Source: Caryophanales bacterium UBA743 (lineage in GTDB: Bacteria > Bacillota_I > Bacilli_A > RFN20 > CAG-826). Taken from it: a stretch of DNA of 64,000 nt. How positions within the stretch are numbered: the first letter of the stretch is position 1; every line of letters begins with the position of its first letter. A program made the position numbers and the translations under genes. The notes below the pieces were generated by a model. It had not been told where the DNA came from and did not search any database. It saw nothing but the letters and a program-made list of their open reading frames with translations. This document shows positions 50,358 to 59,913 of the stretch, one piece after another. The DNA is taken from positions 9,158-73,157 of the forward strand of contig DBKT01000005.1 of assembly GCA_002297365.1 (NCBI GenBank), given 5' to 3'.

Positions 50358-50425
50358 TATCTTTCCTGTTGCCTTTTGAGACGAAAATAACGGGCAAAGG
50401 ATTTGTCAAATTGCACGGATAAATA

Positions 50426-50454
50426 AAAATCGCCTGGCCTCGCCAAGCGATTTT
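50426..50454. terminator. Bidirectional terminator
   Basis: AAAATCGC and TGGC pair with GCCA and GCGATTTT around CTC, one mismatch. It separates the acyl cassette from the convergent dehydrogenase. Confidence 0.88.
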
Positions 50455-50471
50455 GCTTTATCGGATGGATT

Positions 50472-51479
50472 TTACTTAATCAAAGAGTTTTTGCATTTGC
50501 CAGTAAGGCGATACTCTTCCATGTTTTGAAGAGTGATTTCAATCATGTCAATCAAGGCGTGTTCAGTCGCAGAACCAAGATGTGGCGTGATAAGAACCCG
50601 TGGATAGAGATCGACAATCATTTGGCTTTCTTCATTCGGCATTGCTTTTGGATCATGATCCTTGTTGAAAAGAACCTTTTCATTGTCAATAACATCAAGT
50701 CCTAATCCACCAAGTTTTCCTTCCTTAACCGCTTCTAAAGCAGCTAAATTGTCCATCACTTCACCACGAGCGACATTCACTAGAATCGCGCCTTCTTTCA
50801 TCTCCCCAATGAGTTCTTTAGAAATGAACTTATCGTTCTTTCCTTTGAAGTAAGCCATATGGCAAACAACCACATCCGCTTCTTTCATGACTTCCTCTGG
50901 GGTCTTTTTCATTTCAATTAGGCCTTCACAGGCTGGAGAAACAAAAACGTCATAGCCTATGACTTTAGCACCTAAACCCTTGAAAAGAGAGGCGGTTACA
51001 CGGCCAATTCTTCCGCATCCTAAAATGCCAACCGTGCAATCGCGAATTTCCTTGGAGAACATCATGTCAGTGACTTTGAAATGCCCTTCATGGGAAAGAG
51101 AGGCGGCATAAGCCGTGTGGCGAAGAAGCATCATGGTTAAAGTAAGAGCGAGCTCACTGATGGCATTCGGTGAATAGCCAGGAACAAAGGCGGTTTCAAT
51201 TCCCAAGTCTTTGCAAGCTTGTATATCAATATGATTATAACCGGCGGTACGAGTTAAGTAATATTTGAGGCCTCTTTCCTTAAGCTTGGCCAAATGCTCT
51301 CTGTCCACAACGCAATTGCCACGAACCATCACGCTCTCATAACCAAGAGCAAGTTCATAATTTTCATTGTTTAAATATTCAGGTCTCGTTACTAAATCGT
51401 AGCCGTATTTCTCGCCCAATTTCCTGAAATAAGGAAGCTCATAATCACGGCAACCAAAACAAATCATTTTCTTTTCCAT
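50472..51479 (-). CDS. D-2-hydroxyacid dehydrogenase (D-lactate dehydrogenase-like)
   Basis: A 335-residue NAD-dependent 2-hydroxyacid dehydrogenase. TVGILGCGRIGRVTASLFKGLGAKVIGYD is the NAD Rossmann motif; catalytic Arg in ILVNVARGEVMD, Glu in DVIDNEKVLF and His in LITPHLGSATEHA are all present. The FNKDHDP segment and overall pattern are closest to D-LDH/VanH-type enzymes, so pyruvate to D-lactate is likely. It lies 11 bases after the AEC carrier gene, forming a two-gene unit. Confidence 0.92.
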   Translation of the reverse strand: MEKKMICFGCRDYELPYFRKLGEKYGYDLVTRPEYLNNENYELALGYESVMVRGNCVVDREHLAKLKERGLKYYLTRTAGYNHIDIQACKDLGIETAFVPGYSPNAISELALTLTMMLLRHTAYAASLSHEGHFKVTDMMFSKEIRDCTVGILGCGRIGRVTASLFKGLGAKVIGYDVFVSPACEGLIEMKKTPEEVMKEADVVVCHMAYFKGKNDKFISKELIGEMKEGAILVNVARGEVMDNLAALEAVKEGKLGGLGLDVIDNEKVLFNKDHDPKAMPNEESQMIVDLYPRVLITPHLGSATEHALIDMIEITLQNMEEYRLTGKCKNSLIK

Positions 51480-51490
51480 AATAATTCTCC

Positions 51491-52765
51491 TTAAGCGACC
51501 GCAAACCAGCTTGGATCATAAAAGAGCCCACTGCTGGTTAAAACGGTAAGAATAATAACCCAAACGACAATTCCAATAACCGATCCAAATGTCCCGATCA
51601 ATGAAATGTGGGAAGCCATTTCCTTTTCTTTATCAAAGTTGATGCAATACCCAACCGCCATGGTCGCCGGTGGAACCATCCAAGTGATGACGACGGAATT
51701 TAACGTATTCACCGAAATCAATTGAGAAACGTTTTTCGCATATTCAGGAGCGCCATCCGCTAAGGTGCCTGTGGCATTGGTTAAGAAACCAGTGGCATTT
51801 GCAATGGATTGCATAGCAAGCAAGACACCTAAAACAACAGCCGGAGCAACGACAACTTTAATAGCCGTCCAAATCCAAGCGTATTTATCCGTTGCGGCAT
51901 CTTTGATGTTGGTTCCGCCTAATGTGCAACCGATGGCAAACAAGATAATAGTGCTCGATAATCCACCAAGTTTATTTGCTGCTTGATAGAGCCAAGGCAA
52001 GGTTGCATCGAATCTCCAGAAAGCCACTTTCGTATCTAAAGTGTCCTTAGGATAGGCACCGAAAACGTTTTTGCTTACCATAGCCGATCCCGGAATCGCT
52101 TGCAAAACCCAAAGAAGCAGACCAACAAAGGTGGCAATGACGATCGGATTGAGGAATACCTTCTTAAGAATGCTTGTAACGGATTTATCAACGACAGGTT
52201 TTCCTTCGTGCCCTAACGTAGAAGCGTTTGTTTCAGGAGAAACTGCATCTTCGATGCCAGCGATCGCAAGATAAGCGTAAGAATAGAGGAAAACACGATA
52301 GGCAACGTTCATGATATTGAAGTTATTGCCGGCTGTGGCTCCATAGATGGCAACAACAAGAGGGTAGCCAAAGAAAGTTGTAGATCCGAAGGCAAAAAGA
52401 ACAGAAAGAACCGTTCTTTTCTTTTTGTCTTTGACCCATATGAAAAGCAATTTGGCCAAGAAGATGAATCCAACATAGAAGGCGAATCCCAAGACGAAAT
52501 TCACAAGAGCATCGATTCCGCCGGAAACCGTGAAGTCGGACATAAAAGAGCAAAACGCAAGGCAAGGCAAGCAAACGCTCATAACGAATTTCGTTAAGAT
52601 TTTTCCTGTCTTATCCGGCAAAAGTTTTTTCTTAGTGAAGAAAAAGCCAAGAAGAATGAAAATAATTGTTTGCGCGATGTTGACCCATAAGGTTTCCGAA
52701 GTCAAGGCAGTAGCAAGATTGCCACCGATGCTGGCTTTCGCAATCGTAATGTTTGGAAACATCAT
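51491..52765 (-). CDS. AEC-family carrier (auxin efflux/malate permease type)
   Basis: About 425 residues from ATG 52765 (AAAGGAG upstream). Ten predicted helices in two five-helix bundles; WVNIAQTIIFILLGFFFTKKKLLPDKTGKILTKFVMSVCLPCLAF is the family's N-terminal signature, and VNTLNSVVITWMVPPATMAVGYCINFD the matching C-terminal half. AEC carriers move malate, lactate, malonate or similar anions. Cotranscription with a D-hydroxyacid dehydrogenase makes a lactate or 2-hydroxyacid substrate plausible (inference). Confidence 0.9.
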   Translation of the reverse strand: MMFPNITIAKASIGGNLATALTSETLWVNIAQTIIFILLGFFFTKKKLLPDKTGKILTKFVMSVCLPCLAFCSFMSDFTVSGGIDALVNFVLGFAFYVGFIFLAKLLFIWVKDKKKRTVLSVLFAFGSTTFFGYPLVVAIYGATAGNNFNIMNVAYRVFLYSYAYLAIAGIEDAVSPETNASTLGHEGKPVVDKSVTSILKKVFLNPIVIATFVGLLLWVLQAIPGSAMVSKNVFGAYPKDTLDTKVAFWRFDATLPWLYQAANKLGGLSSTIILFAIGCTLGGTNIKDAATDKYAWIWTAIKVVVAPAVVLGVLLAMQSIANATGFLTNATGTLADGAPEYAKNVSQLISVNTLNSVVITWMVPPATMAVGYCINFDKEKEMASHISLIGTFGSVIGIVVWVIILTVLTSSGLFYDPSWFAVA

Positions 52766-53021
52766 AAAATCTTTCTCCTTTACAAAAACGATTTTAGTCA
52801 ATGCAAAAAACGAAGACAAGGGGTTTGCATATTTTTTTATTCTTGCATTTTCGTTTTTAGCAACCTTGCGCCGACTTGTTTTGCTCCATATAACCGGTTA
52901 CATCCCGAATCTTATTTATGAAAGCTTTCAAAACACATAATATAGTGGCGAGAAGGAATGTTGCCGTTTTCTTTCTAACAAGGATATGGCGCATAAAACC
53001 AGCAATTTTAAGGAGCATTTT

Positions 53022-53555
53022 ATGAACCCATGGAAGGATATCGACCCAAACAGAGTCACCCCAAATGAATTTATTGCCTACATCGAAATTTCAAAAGGCA
53101 GCAAGAACAAATATGAATTGGATAAAGAAACAGGTTTGCTAAAGCTTGATCGTATCCTTTATACGTCCACTCAATATCCTCATAACTATGGTTTTATCCC
53201 TCATACTTATGCGGAAGATAATGATCCTTTGGATGTTTTGCTTATCACCTCTGAGTCAATCATCCCAAGCACTTTAGTTAGAGGAAGGCCAATAGGAATG
53301 ATCGATATGGTCGACCAAGGGTTACGCGATGCGAAGATTCTTGCCATCTGCCCCGACGACCCTTTTTATAAGGACTATGACGATATCAGCGCCTTACCGG
53401 ACCACATCGTCCAAGAAATCGCCTATTTCTTTGAAACCTATAAAGTACTCGAGGGAAAGCAAACCCGCGTGCCTGGTCTAAAAGACAAAGAATGCGCAAA
53501 GCAAGTCATTAAAGAAGCAATTGAGCGCTACGATCAAAAATTTCCTAAGAATTAA
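53022..53555 (+). CDS. ppa: Inorganic pyrophosphatase, family I
   Basis: About 177 residues from ATG 53022, which has AAGGAG upstream. It hydrolyses pyrophosphate to drive biosynthesis. EDNDPLDVLLI is the family I signature (D-x-D-P-x-D), with YPHNYGFIPHTYAEDNDPLD and DQGLRDAKILAICPDDP before and after, and KxxxxxKxxxR-type residues KGSKNKYELD at the N-terminus. Palindrome TGAAAGCTTTCA (52919-52930) lies about 90 bases upstream. It overlaps the convergent hydrolase gene by four bases. Confidence 0.96.
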   Translation: MNPWKDIDPNRVTPNEFIAYIEISKGSKNKYELDKETGLLKLDRILYTSTQYPHNYGFIPHTYAEDNDPLDVLLITSESIIPSTLVRGRPIGMIDMVDQGLRDAKILAICPDDPFYKDYDDISALPDHIVQEIAYFFETYKVLEGKQTRVPGLKDKECAKQVIKEAIERYDQKFPKN

Positions 53556-54448
53556 TCGTTCGAGGACAGCCATTCCCCTATTTCTTTAAGATATTCCTCG
53601 TTTCTTTCGAAGTACGTCATATGTCTTGCATTAGGAAACTCGAGGATTCTCTTTTTGCTTGACCCTAAAGAAAAATACATCAGTTGATTTTGTTTTTTCG
53701 TGGATTCATCCAACGAGCCGTAGCAAACCAAAGAGGGCGTTTTGATGTTCCTCAAAAAAGAGGTCGTTTCGTAATCTTTCAAGTTGCCTAAAGGGGTGAA
53801 TTCGCTAGGCCCCCAAGCGGTTAGATAAGCGACGTCTCCCCTTATCTTTTTCCGTCTAAGACATTCTGGTATAGATAAATCATCCGGAGAGAAATCGGAC
53901 ACGGTCATTTTTAGATAATGTTCTAGTGCTGCTAAAAAAAGGGGAGACGTGTAGTTGTTTTCCCTTTCTGAGATAGATATGCTCTCTTGATCTTCTTTAC
54001 TCATTTTCTTAATTAAAATATGCGTCTCCTCTTTCCAGAGCTTCGCACTGGATAAAGTAGAGGACAAAATCAAAGAAAGAATGTCTTTTCTTTGCGTTTG
54101 AATCATATATAGTTGCTCAAGCATTCCACCCCATGAGTGTCCAAGAAGATGGAAATCATGAAGATGTAAATCAGATAATAGATTTTCTAATTCTTCAACC
54201 CAAAATTTTTGATTATAGAGTTCTGGGTGATTATCGGGCTTGCTTGATAATCCGCAACCAATTTGGTCATAAAAAATAATGGGCCTGCCCCCTATTTCTG
54301 CTAAGGGGGTGAGCAATTCTAGAGAATTATGGGTGGAGCCTGGACCGCCATGTAGAACGACAAGTGGGTGGTTTTTTCCTTCGGGATTGACGATTTTAAC
54401 GTAGGTACGATAATTTTTAAATGGTATAAGGAGCTCTTTTTCTTCCAT
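53552..54448 (-). CDS. Alpha/beta hydrolase (proline iminopeptidase-like)
   Basis: A 298-residue alpha/beta hydrolase: oxyanion motif LHGGPGSTHNS, YDQIGCGLS, nucleophile Ser 105 in GHSWGG, Asp in CYGSLDEST and His in ARHMTYFER. HGGPG and DQIGCG are typical of proline iminopeptidases (peptidase S33). No signal peptide, so cytosolic. Likely trims N-terminal residues from small peptides, but many S33-like proteins act on other esters or amides. Confidence 0.88.
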   Translation of the reverse strand: MEEKELLIPFKNYRTYVKIVNPEGKNHPLVVLHGGPGSTHNSLELLTPLAEIGGRPIIFYDQIGCGLSSKPDNHPELYNQKFWVEELENLLSDLHLHDFHLLGHSWGGMLEQLYMIQTQRKDILSLILSSTLSSAKLWKEETHILIKKMSKEDQESISISERENNYTSPLFLAALEHYLKMTVSDFSPDDLSIPECLRRKKIRGDVAYLTAWGPSEFTPLGNLKDYETTSFLRNIKTPSLVCYGSLDESTKKQNQLMYFSLGSSKKRILEFPNARHMTYFERNEEYLKEIGEWLSSND

Positions 54449-54567
54449 GTTTTTGATTGTAAATTCTTGTGAATGAAAGCTCTACTCTTATTTAATTTGC
54501 TTTTTTGATTTGCTTTCCGTTTTAAAAATACCTAGTATTATGAACTAGATGAAAAGAGGAAAAACGA

Positions 54568-55509
54568 ATGAGCATTAAAATCATAGGCGATAGCACCATG
54601 GACTTATCGAAAAAAGTTCAAGACGAGGTTGGCGTTCATTGCGTCCCTTTTAGCATCGAGTTCGGCAATGACGTGAAAAAAGACGGCTCATTTCCAAATG
54701 AAGAAATGTATCAATATAACGCAACGCACAAAGACATCTGCCGTTCTAGCGCCGTAAACGTTGGCGAGGCGCTTAATTTTTTTGAAGAGGAAGGGAAGAA
54801 TGGTGACGAGCTATTGTATTTCTCTATTTCTTCAAAGCTTTCTTCTGGCTTCCAAAATGCGTCAATCGCAGCAGAAGAATTCAAAAACGTTTCGGTCTTT
54901 GACTCTCAATCCGCTTCTTTGGGAATCGCTTTGCAGGCATTGAAGGCAAAGGAAATGGCTCAAGAAGGCAAATCCATGAAAGAAATCATCGAAGTCATGG
55001 AACAGTACCGACATAGCACAAACGTCAGTCTTATTGTCGATGATCTCAGCTTCATGGCACGAGGCGGAAGAATCTCTAAGGCTGCCGCTATCGGCGCTGG
55101 TCTTTTGAAATTTCATCCAATTCTAACAGTAAAAGACGGAAGTTTCTCCATCTTGAAAAAACTCATGGGCAAGATTCAAAAACTCGGCGTTAAATACGTG
55201 GACTCTGTCTTAGAAGGATATAAAGAGATTGACTATTCCCTCGCTTTGGTTGGATACACATCGGAGAGAGACAGCGCCGTTGATGACATCGTCAACGAAT
55301 TAAAAGCAAAAGGTTTCAAGAGAGTGATTGAAACAAAGACCAATTCCACAAACGCTGTTCATTCTGGGCCAAACACCTATGGTGTCGCCTATATTTGTTC
55401 TATGAAGCCGGGTAAATATCGTTTCTTCTTGGGTCAGCTAAGCGATCAACTAAACGAAAAAGCCGCTCAAAAGGCAATCGAAAAAGAACTTATTAAATAC
55501 AAACAATAA
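54568..55509 (+). CDS. DegV family fatty-acid-binding protein
   Basis: A 313-residue DegV protein. KIIGDSTMDLSKKV at the start, RSSAVNVGEALNFFEEE (fatty-acid head-group Thr/Ser region), FDSQSASLGIALQ, LSFMARGGRISKAAAIGAGLLKFHPIL and the C-terminal HSGPNTYGVAYI are family hallmarks. DegV/FakB proteins bind a fatty acid and present it to the kinase FakA for phosphorylation on the way into phospholipid. AGAGG lies before the ATG. fakA is not in the window. Confidence 0.93.
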   Translation: MSIKIIGDSTMDLSKKVQDEVGVHCVPFSIEFGNDVKKDGSFPNEEMYQYNATHKDICRSSAVNVGEALNFFEEEGKNGDELLYFSISSKLSSGFQNASIAAEEFKNVSVFDSQSASLGIALQALKAKEMAQEGKSMKEIIEVMEQYRHSTNVSLIVDDLSFMARGGRISKAAAIGAGLLKFHPILTVKDGSFSILKKLMGKIQKLGVKYVDSVLEGYKEIDYSLALVGYTSERDSAVDDIVNELKAKGFKRVIETKTNSTNAVHSGPNTYGVAYICSMKPGKYRFFLGQLSDQLNEKAAQKAIEKELIKYKQ

Positions 55510-55512
55510 GAG

Positions 55513-56409
55513 TTACTGAGCTTTGATCCAAGAAACAACGGAATTGTAATAACCCATTAGTATCTCTAGAAAATTATTGTTATAGAAGACTTTTCCTATG
55601 CTATAAACCTTGTCGTCGGACAATCCTAAAAGCGCATCCAAGTAGGCATAGACGTTCGCGTTTGCGCTTAAAGCTACCAATCCTCCGGAAATCAAAGAAA
55701 GATCGACAAAGGCAACCAACAGTCCAAAAACGCCCCCCAATATGCGATTGATTGGTCCAATTATTTTCACATGATTCAATTTCTTGGCAAAAATCTTCAC
55801 GATAATTAAAAGAATGTAGCCGATGAAAAAAACGCAGATAAAGCCGATTGCCACAAAAAGAAGAGAAGATAATGGAGTAGAAAGATAATAAGCTAAATTT
55901 TGGGTCGCGCCGGTCTCTGGAACTGCATTTATCACGAAGTTTTTAACATAATCCGCCAAAAAGGAAGGGACCCCTGCTGCGTTTATGGCTAATTCTAAGA
56001 TGGTTGATTCGCTTCCAGGAACCGTGGAATTTAAATCCTTCCCGCTAACAACCCATTCCATAACGTTATTGGACCCATATTGTTCTTTAATCAACGCATC
56101 ATAGACGTCATTTCCAGTCGTAACAGGGTTTTGAGCGCCTTTTTCTATGAAGAAAGAGATAAGCTTCTCATGAACGTTTTCGCCCATCCCATTTATGCTT
56201 TGAAGCCATTCTCCTATCGGTTTGGCTAATAAATAGGCGAGAAAGAAAACAACAGCAAGGCCAACAAACTGAAGAAGAGAAGATATAAACCCTTGGCGAA
56301 TGCCTCTTATCACGCAAAGCACAACGATCACGAAGAAAACAATAGAAATCCAATCAAAGCGAAAACTCTGCCCAGAAGTCGGAAACACATTTGTCACTAA
56401 ATATTTCAT
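55513..56409 (-). CDS. CvpA-family membrane protein
   Basis: A 298-residue protein with an N-terminal IVFFVIVVLCVIRGIRQGFISSLLQFVGLAVVFFLAYLLA segment, which is the CvpA (colicin V production) signature: helix, RGxxxGF, helix. A long external loop (about 75-180, Asn/Ser-rich) is inserted, then two or three helices and KLNHVKIIGPINRILGGVFGLL, the second CvpA motif. Broad role in envelope stability and export in other bacteria. Three bases separate it from the convergent degV gene. Confidence 0.87.
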   Translation of the reverse strand: MKYLVTNVFPTSGQSFRFDWISIVFFVIVVLCVIRGIRQGFISSLLQFVGLAVVFFLAYLLAKPIGEWLQSINGMGENVHEKLISFFIEKGAQNPVTTGNDVYDALIKEQYGSNNVMEWVVSGKDLNSTVPGSESTILELAINAAGVPSFLADYVKNFVINAVPETGATQNLAYYLSTPLSSLLFVAIGFICVFFIGYILLIIVKIFAKKLNHVKIIGPINRILGGVFGLLVAFVDLSLISGGLVALSANANVYAYLDALLGLSDDKVYSIGKVFYNNNFLEILMGYYNSVVSWIKAQ

Positions 56410-56490
56410 AACAAAGTTATTTTAACGGAGGGGACAGTCAGAAAAAAGATGGTGTTCATAAAAAATTGGTAAAACACCCAAAAGTTGTTA

Positions 56491-58113
56491 TCAGACCACC
56501 GCTTGCTCTTCTTTAGCGATGTTCGCTTCGTTTCGTTTGGCAAGCTCTTTGACCATCTTTTTCTCGTCCTCTTCCGTGATGTGATATCCATATCTCATAA
56601 TAAGATAAGAAGCCAAATACAGAGCGACAGTTATGCCAATTATGATGATACCAAACGCCAAAAGATTAGCCTTTCCATCCGCGTAAAGAGCGTCAATTTG
56701 TGTATTGATTTCATCATTGACTTGTTGACGAATTTCCGCAGTTGCTCCCCCTGGATTAGAGTTAATCTTAGCCTCTGCGTTTCCGATTAGTTGAAATACG
56801 CCATAAAATCCGCCAGCAAAATAAGCAAAGTAACGAACGCCTAAATTAAAACCTGAACTCAGCTTAACGTCTAACGGCCTCCAAGCGAAACAAATAGATT
56901 CTTTTCTTTCACCATAGGCATATTCGTTATAGTCAATCGCATCTTGGAACATAACAATCAAAGCCAAATAAAAGAGGCCTGATGCCGCAAAGAACATAAA
57001 AGCAAAGAAATACAACAAGATGTTTTGCCAGCCGAAAGCGTTTGCATTAGAAAGGATTGGGTATCTTCCTTGCATCGGGAAGCCAAGGAAAAAGAAAGCG
57101 GCATAGAAAAGGGCGATGATAATAACCGAGAACAACAGGATGTTTTTCTTTGAAATCTTTTTATCCAGTAAGGGATAAAAGGCCTGTGCGGCGATTGTAC
57201 CAACAATATAGAAGACAGAAATAATAGTAGCGATAGTCGCGCCACTTGGATAGCCGTAAACGAAATAGTAATAGTTTGTTCCTACCCCCGTTAAAAGGCC
57301 GGAGGCAGCGTAATAAAGGAACATGGCAATGGCCGCCGAACGAAGTTCTTTATTTTTAATTACAACGCGGAATAAATCCAAAAAATGAGATTTTTCGGAA
57401 ATTTCTTCTTGCTTAGGATCCCTTTTCTTTTCTTTGCAAAGAAAGAAAACCATGCTTTGAGTGAGCAAGAAAGCCAAAGACATTCCAATAGACGCCCACA
57501 AGAAAACCTGTTTATAAGAACCGAGATTGCCGGGAGAAAGAGTAAGCAGAGCGAAAGCCAAAAACGTTCCAACCGAGGCGGCAATGGTCACCGAAGTGGA
57601 AATTTTCGCTCTTTCTTTTTGGTCGTTTGTTAACGCCGGTAACATGGACCAATAGCCAATATCGTTCACGGTGAACATCAAATCCCAAAGGAAATACATG
57701 ACGATCATGAAAGCGACATACCCCCACCCATGAACTAAGCCTAGAGATGGGATGATGAACATCAGCAAGACGGTGATGGTGTTGCCAATGGCGCCTATTT
57801 CTATCCAAGGACGGAATTTCCCTAATTTGAAACGGAATTTCTCAATGATAAAGCCCATGATTGGATCATTGATACCATCCCAAATCAAAGCGAGCATCAA
57901 AGCAATTGTTATAACGCCATATTGGGCGCTAAAAGCCTCACCCGTATCGAGCACGCCAGAAGCAAGCGCATACTGCGTCAAAAAGGTGCCGACCAATTGA
58001 TAACAGGCGTCACGGAAAATACCGGACCACGGAAAAAGGACTCTAGTGAGTTTTGGAACTTTATCCCCTTCATAAGTCCCATGATCAACCATCCTTTGGA
58101 TGAATTTGGCCAT
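56491..58113 (-). CDS. GPH-family glycoside/pentoside/hexuronide symporter
   Basis: About 540 residues from ATG 58113 (AGGAGG upstream; the frame continues to 58224 without a better start). Twelve helices of the MFS-related GPH family (LacS/MelB/XylP-like): WDGINDPIMGFIIEKFRFKLGKFRPWI is the family motif with the D-P-x-x-G-x-x-x-D/E and K-x-G-x-F/R-P elements. A cytosolic loop near 240 and an external ~50-residue loop near 480 are present; no IIA domain. It imports a glycoside with H+ or Na+. Its operator matches that of the GH3 gene, so the sugar is probably a product or substrate of that enzyme. Confidence 0.9.
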   Translation of the reverse strand: MAKFIQRMVDHGTYEGDKVPKLTRVLFPWSGIFRDACYQLVGTFLTQYALASGVLDTGEAFSAQYGVITIALMLALIWDGINDPIMGFIIEKFRFKLGKFRPWIEIGAIGNTITVLLMFIIPSLGLVHGWGYVAFMIVMYFLWDLMFTVNDIGYWSMLPALTNDQKERAKISTSVTIAASVGTFLAFALLTLSPGNLGSYKQVFLWASIGMSLAFLLTQSMVFFLCKEKKRDPKQEEISEKSHFLDLFRVVIKNKELRSAAIAMFLYYAASGLLTGVGTNYYYFVYGYPSGATIATIISVFYIVGTIAAQAFYPLLDKKISKKNILLFSVIIIALFYAAFFFLGFPMQGRYPILSNANAFGWQNILLYFFAFMFFAASGLFYLALIVMFQDAIDYNEYAYGERKESICFAWRPLDVKLSSGFNLGVRYFAYFAGGFYGVFQLIGNAEAKINSNPGGATAEIRQQVNDEINTQIDALYADGKANLLAFGIIIIGITVALYLASYLIMRYGYHITEEDEKKMVKELAKRNEANIAKEEQAVV

Positions 58114-58137
58114 AATGTGCCTCCTAATGTAACTATT

Positions 58138-58160
58138 ATTATACATAGTAAGCGCTTCCA
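58138..58160 (-). promoter_or_regulatory. Promoter -10 and cre/LacI-like operator of GPH symporter
   Basis: TGGAAGCGCTTACT (58160-58147, minus strand) is directly followed by ATG and TATAAT (58143-58138). It differs by one base from TGGAAACGCTTACT at 13697-13710. The site occupies the space between -35 and -10, fit for repression by CcpA or a LacI-type protein. Confidence 0.75.
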
Positions 58161-58353
58161 TATAATGGTTTTTTGAATTTACTGGCAAATAGGAAAATAA
58201 AGAATAAAGACGACGCCCTTTCATCTCTTTTTAAAAACGAGTTTTCTTTTCGCTTTTTCAGGAAAAGCGAGGCTGACAATGCATGATTGACCGATTTTTT
58301 GTTTTAGAAAACAAGAATATGAAATTCCCTGAAGAAAAAAGGGACAATTTTTG

Positions 58354-58365
58354 TATAATAATTTC
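58354..58365 (+). promoter_or_regulatory. TATAAT six bases before ATG (leaderless start)
   Basis: TATAAT (58354-58359), AATTTC, then ATG at 58366, with no ribosome site. Same geometry as before the genes at 48047 and 63924. Confidence 0.55.
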
Positions 58366-59901
58366 ATGCTTAAAAACCTGCTTAATAAATTAAAAGAATC
58401 TTGTCTCTCGGTGCTGCCAGTTACCGCTATCGTCATTATTCTTTTCTTCACTCCCCTGCTGGATTTATCCACAAAAGAAATCGTTGTTTTCTCTGTTGCG
58501 GCCGTTTTTCTAATCATCGGTATCGCTCTGTTTAACGTTGGCGCAGAAATGGCGATGTCACCGATGGGAGAACAAATCGGGTCTTCTTTGATTCGCTCGA
58601 AAAGAATTTTCTTAGCATTGATCATTATTTTTGCGATGGGCGTTTTAATCACCATTGCCGAACCGGATCTTTCTGTGCTTGCCAATCAAGTAAAAGAGGT
58701 TTTAAACGGAACCGTTTTAATCGTTCTCGTCGGACTTGGAGTCGGCGTATTTTTGGTTTTAGCCATCTTGAAAATTATTTTTAAAATCGACCTTTCTTAT
58801 ATCCTGATGTTCTTCTATATGTTTCTTTTTGCCTTGGCTTGTTTGACAATGACCACGCCAGAAGGCATGAAGTTTATGGGCTTGGCATTTGATTCAGGAG
58901 GCGTGACCACTGGCCCCATCACCGTTCCTTTTATCATGGCTTTGGGATTAGGCGTTGCTCAAACGGTTGGCGGAAGGCAGGCGAAAGAAAATTCCTTCGG
59001 TTTGGTTGCCCTTTGCTCCGTGGGGCCGATTCTGGTTATTTTGCTGATGAGCCTTTCTATCAACGGAGAATTTGTTTACCCCCTTCCGAACTATGATATG
59101 CCAGAAAACATGTGGCTATATTTAGGCCAAACAATCCTTTCCAGCTTAAAAGAAGTTGCCTTGGCACTAGGCCTTATCACCGTTTGTTTCTTTATTATCG
59201 AAGCGATATTCATCAAGCTTCCAAAGAAACAGATTTTCCATATCATTGGCGGATTGGCTTTTACCCTTTTGGGGTTGGTCATTTTCTTAACGGCTGCTAC
59301 AATCGGGTTCATGCCAATTGGCTACAAAATTGGCCAAATGTTCGCAAAAGCTGGCGCTCCGTGGTTAATCGGAATCGGCTTCTTATTAGGTTTCATCGTT
59401 GTTTTGGCTGAGCCTGCCATTCAAGTTTTGACAAAACAGGTTGAGGAAGTAACGATGGGCGGAGTTTCGAAACGTTCCATGTTATTGGCCCTTTGCCTTG
59501 GCGTTGGCTTCTCCATTGGGCTTTCCATGATACGCATCGTCTTTAACTTCTCGGTCCTTTATTACTTAGTGCCAGGCTATCTTATTTCTTTGGCTTTGTC
59601 CTTCTTCGTCCCTAAAGTCTATACCGCCATCGCTTTTGACTCTGGCGGAGTTGCCAGCGGCCCTCTCACTTCTTCTTTTATCTTGCCTATGGCAATTGGT
59701 GCCTGCGTTTATATGGCAGGCGGAACGGCGGATAGGATCCTGCAGGACGCTTTTGGAGTTGTCGCTATGGTCGCCATGACGCCTTTAATCACCATTCAGG
59801 CGTTAGGTTTCAAGGCCGTCGTTCAAAATAAAATCCGTGAGCGCACAAGAGCGAAACGCGTTCTTAGCGCAGATGATGAGGAAATCATCGTCTTTAAATA
59901 G
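58366..59901 (+). CDS. DUF1538 membrane protein, internally duplicated
   Basis: A 511-residue protein with about twelve helices in two similar halves. Paired motifs: EMAMSPMGEQIG and the corresponding second-half GFMPIGYKIGQM; ITIAEPDLSVLANQV and VLAEPAIQVLTKQV; FDSGGVTTGPITVPF and FDSGGVASGPLTSSF. The Asp-Ser-Gly-Gly loops look like re-entrant or substrate-binding elements of a transporter with inverted repeats. DUF1538 has no proven function. Two PII-like genes follow 12 bases later, which implies that transport is gated by a PII-type signal, as AmtB is by GlnK. A TTG start at 58351 is possible but less likely. Confidence 0.88.
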   Translation: MLKNLLNKLKESCLSVLPVTAIVIILFFTPLLDLSTKEIVVFSVAAVFLIIGIALFNVGAEMAMSPMGEQIGSSLIRSKRIFLALIIIFAMGVLITIAEPDLSVLANQVKEVLNGTVLIVLVGLGVGVFLVLAILKIIFKIDLSYILMFFYMFLFALACLTMTTPEGMKFMGLAFDSGGVTTGPITVPFIMALGLGVAQTVGGRQAKENSFGLVALCSVGPILVILLMSLSINGEFVYPLPNYDMPENMWLYLGQTILSSLKEVALALGLITVCFFIIEAIFIKLPKKQIFHIIGGLAFTLLGLVIFLTAATIGFMPIGYKIGQMFAKAGAPWLIGIGFLLGFIVVLAEPAIQVLTKQVEEVTMGGVSKRSMLLALCLGVGFSIGLSMIRIVFNFSVLYYLVPGYLISLALSFFVPKVYTAIAFDSGGVASGPLTSSFILPMAIGACVYMAGGTADRILQDAFGVVAMVAMTPLITIQALGFKAVVQNKIRERTRAKRVLSADDEEIIVFK

Positions 59902-59913
59902 AGGGGCAATTTT

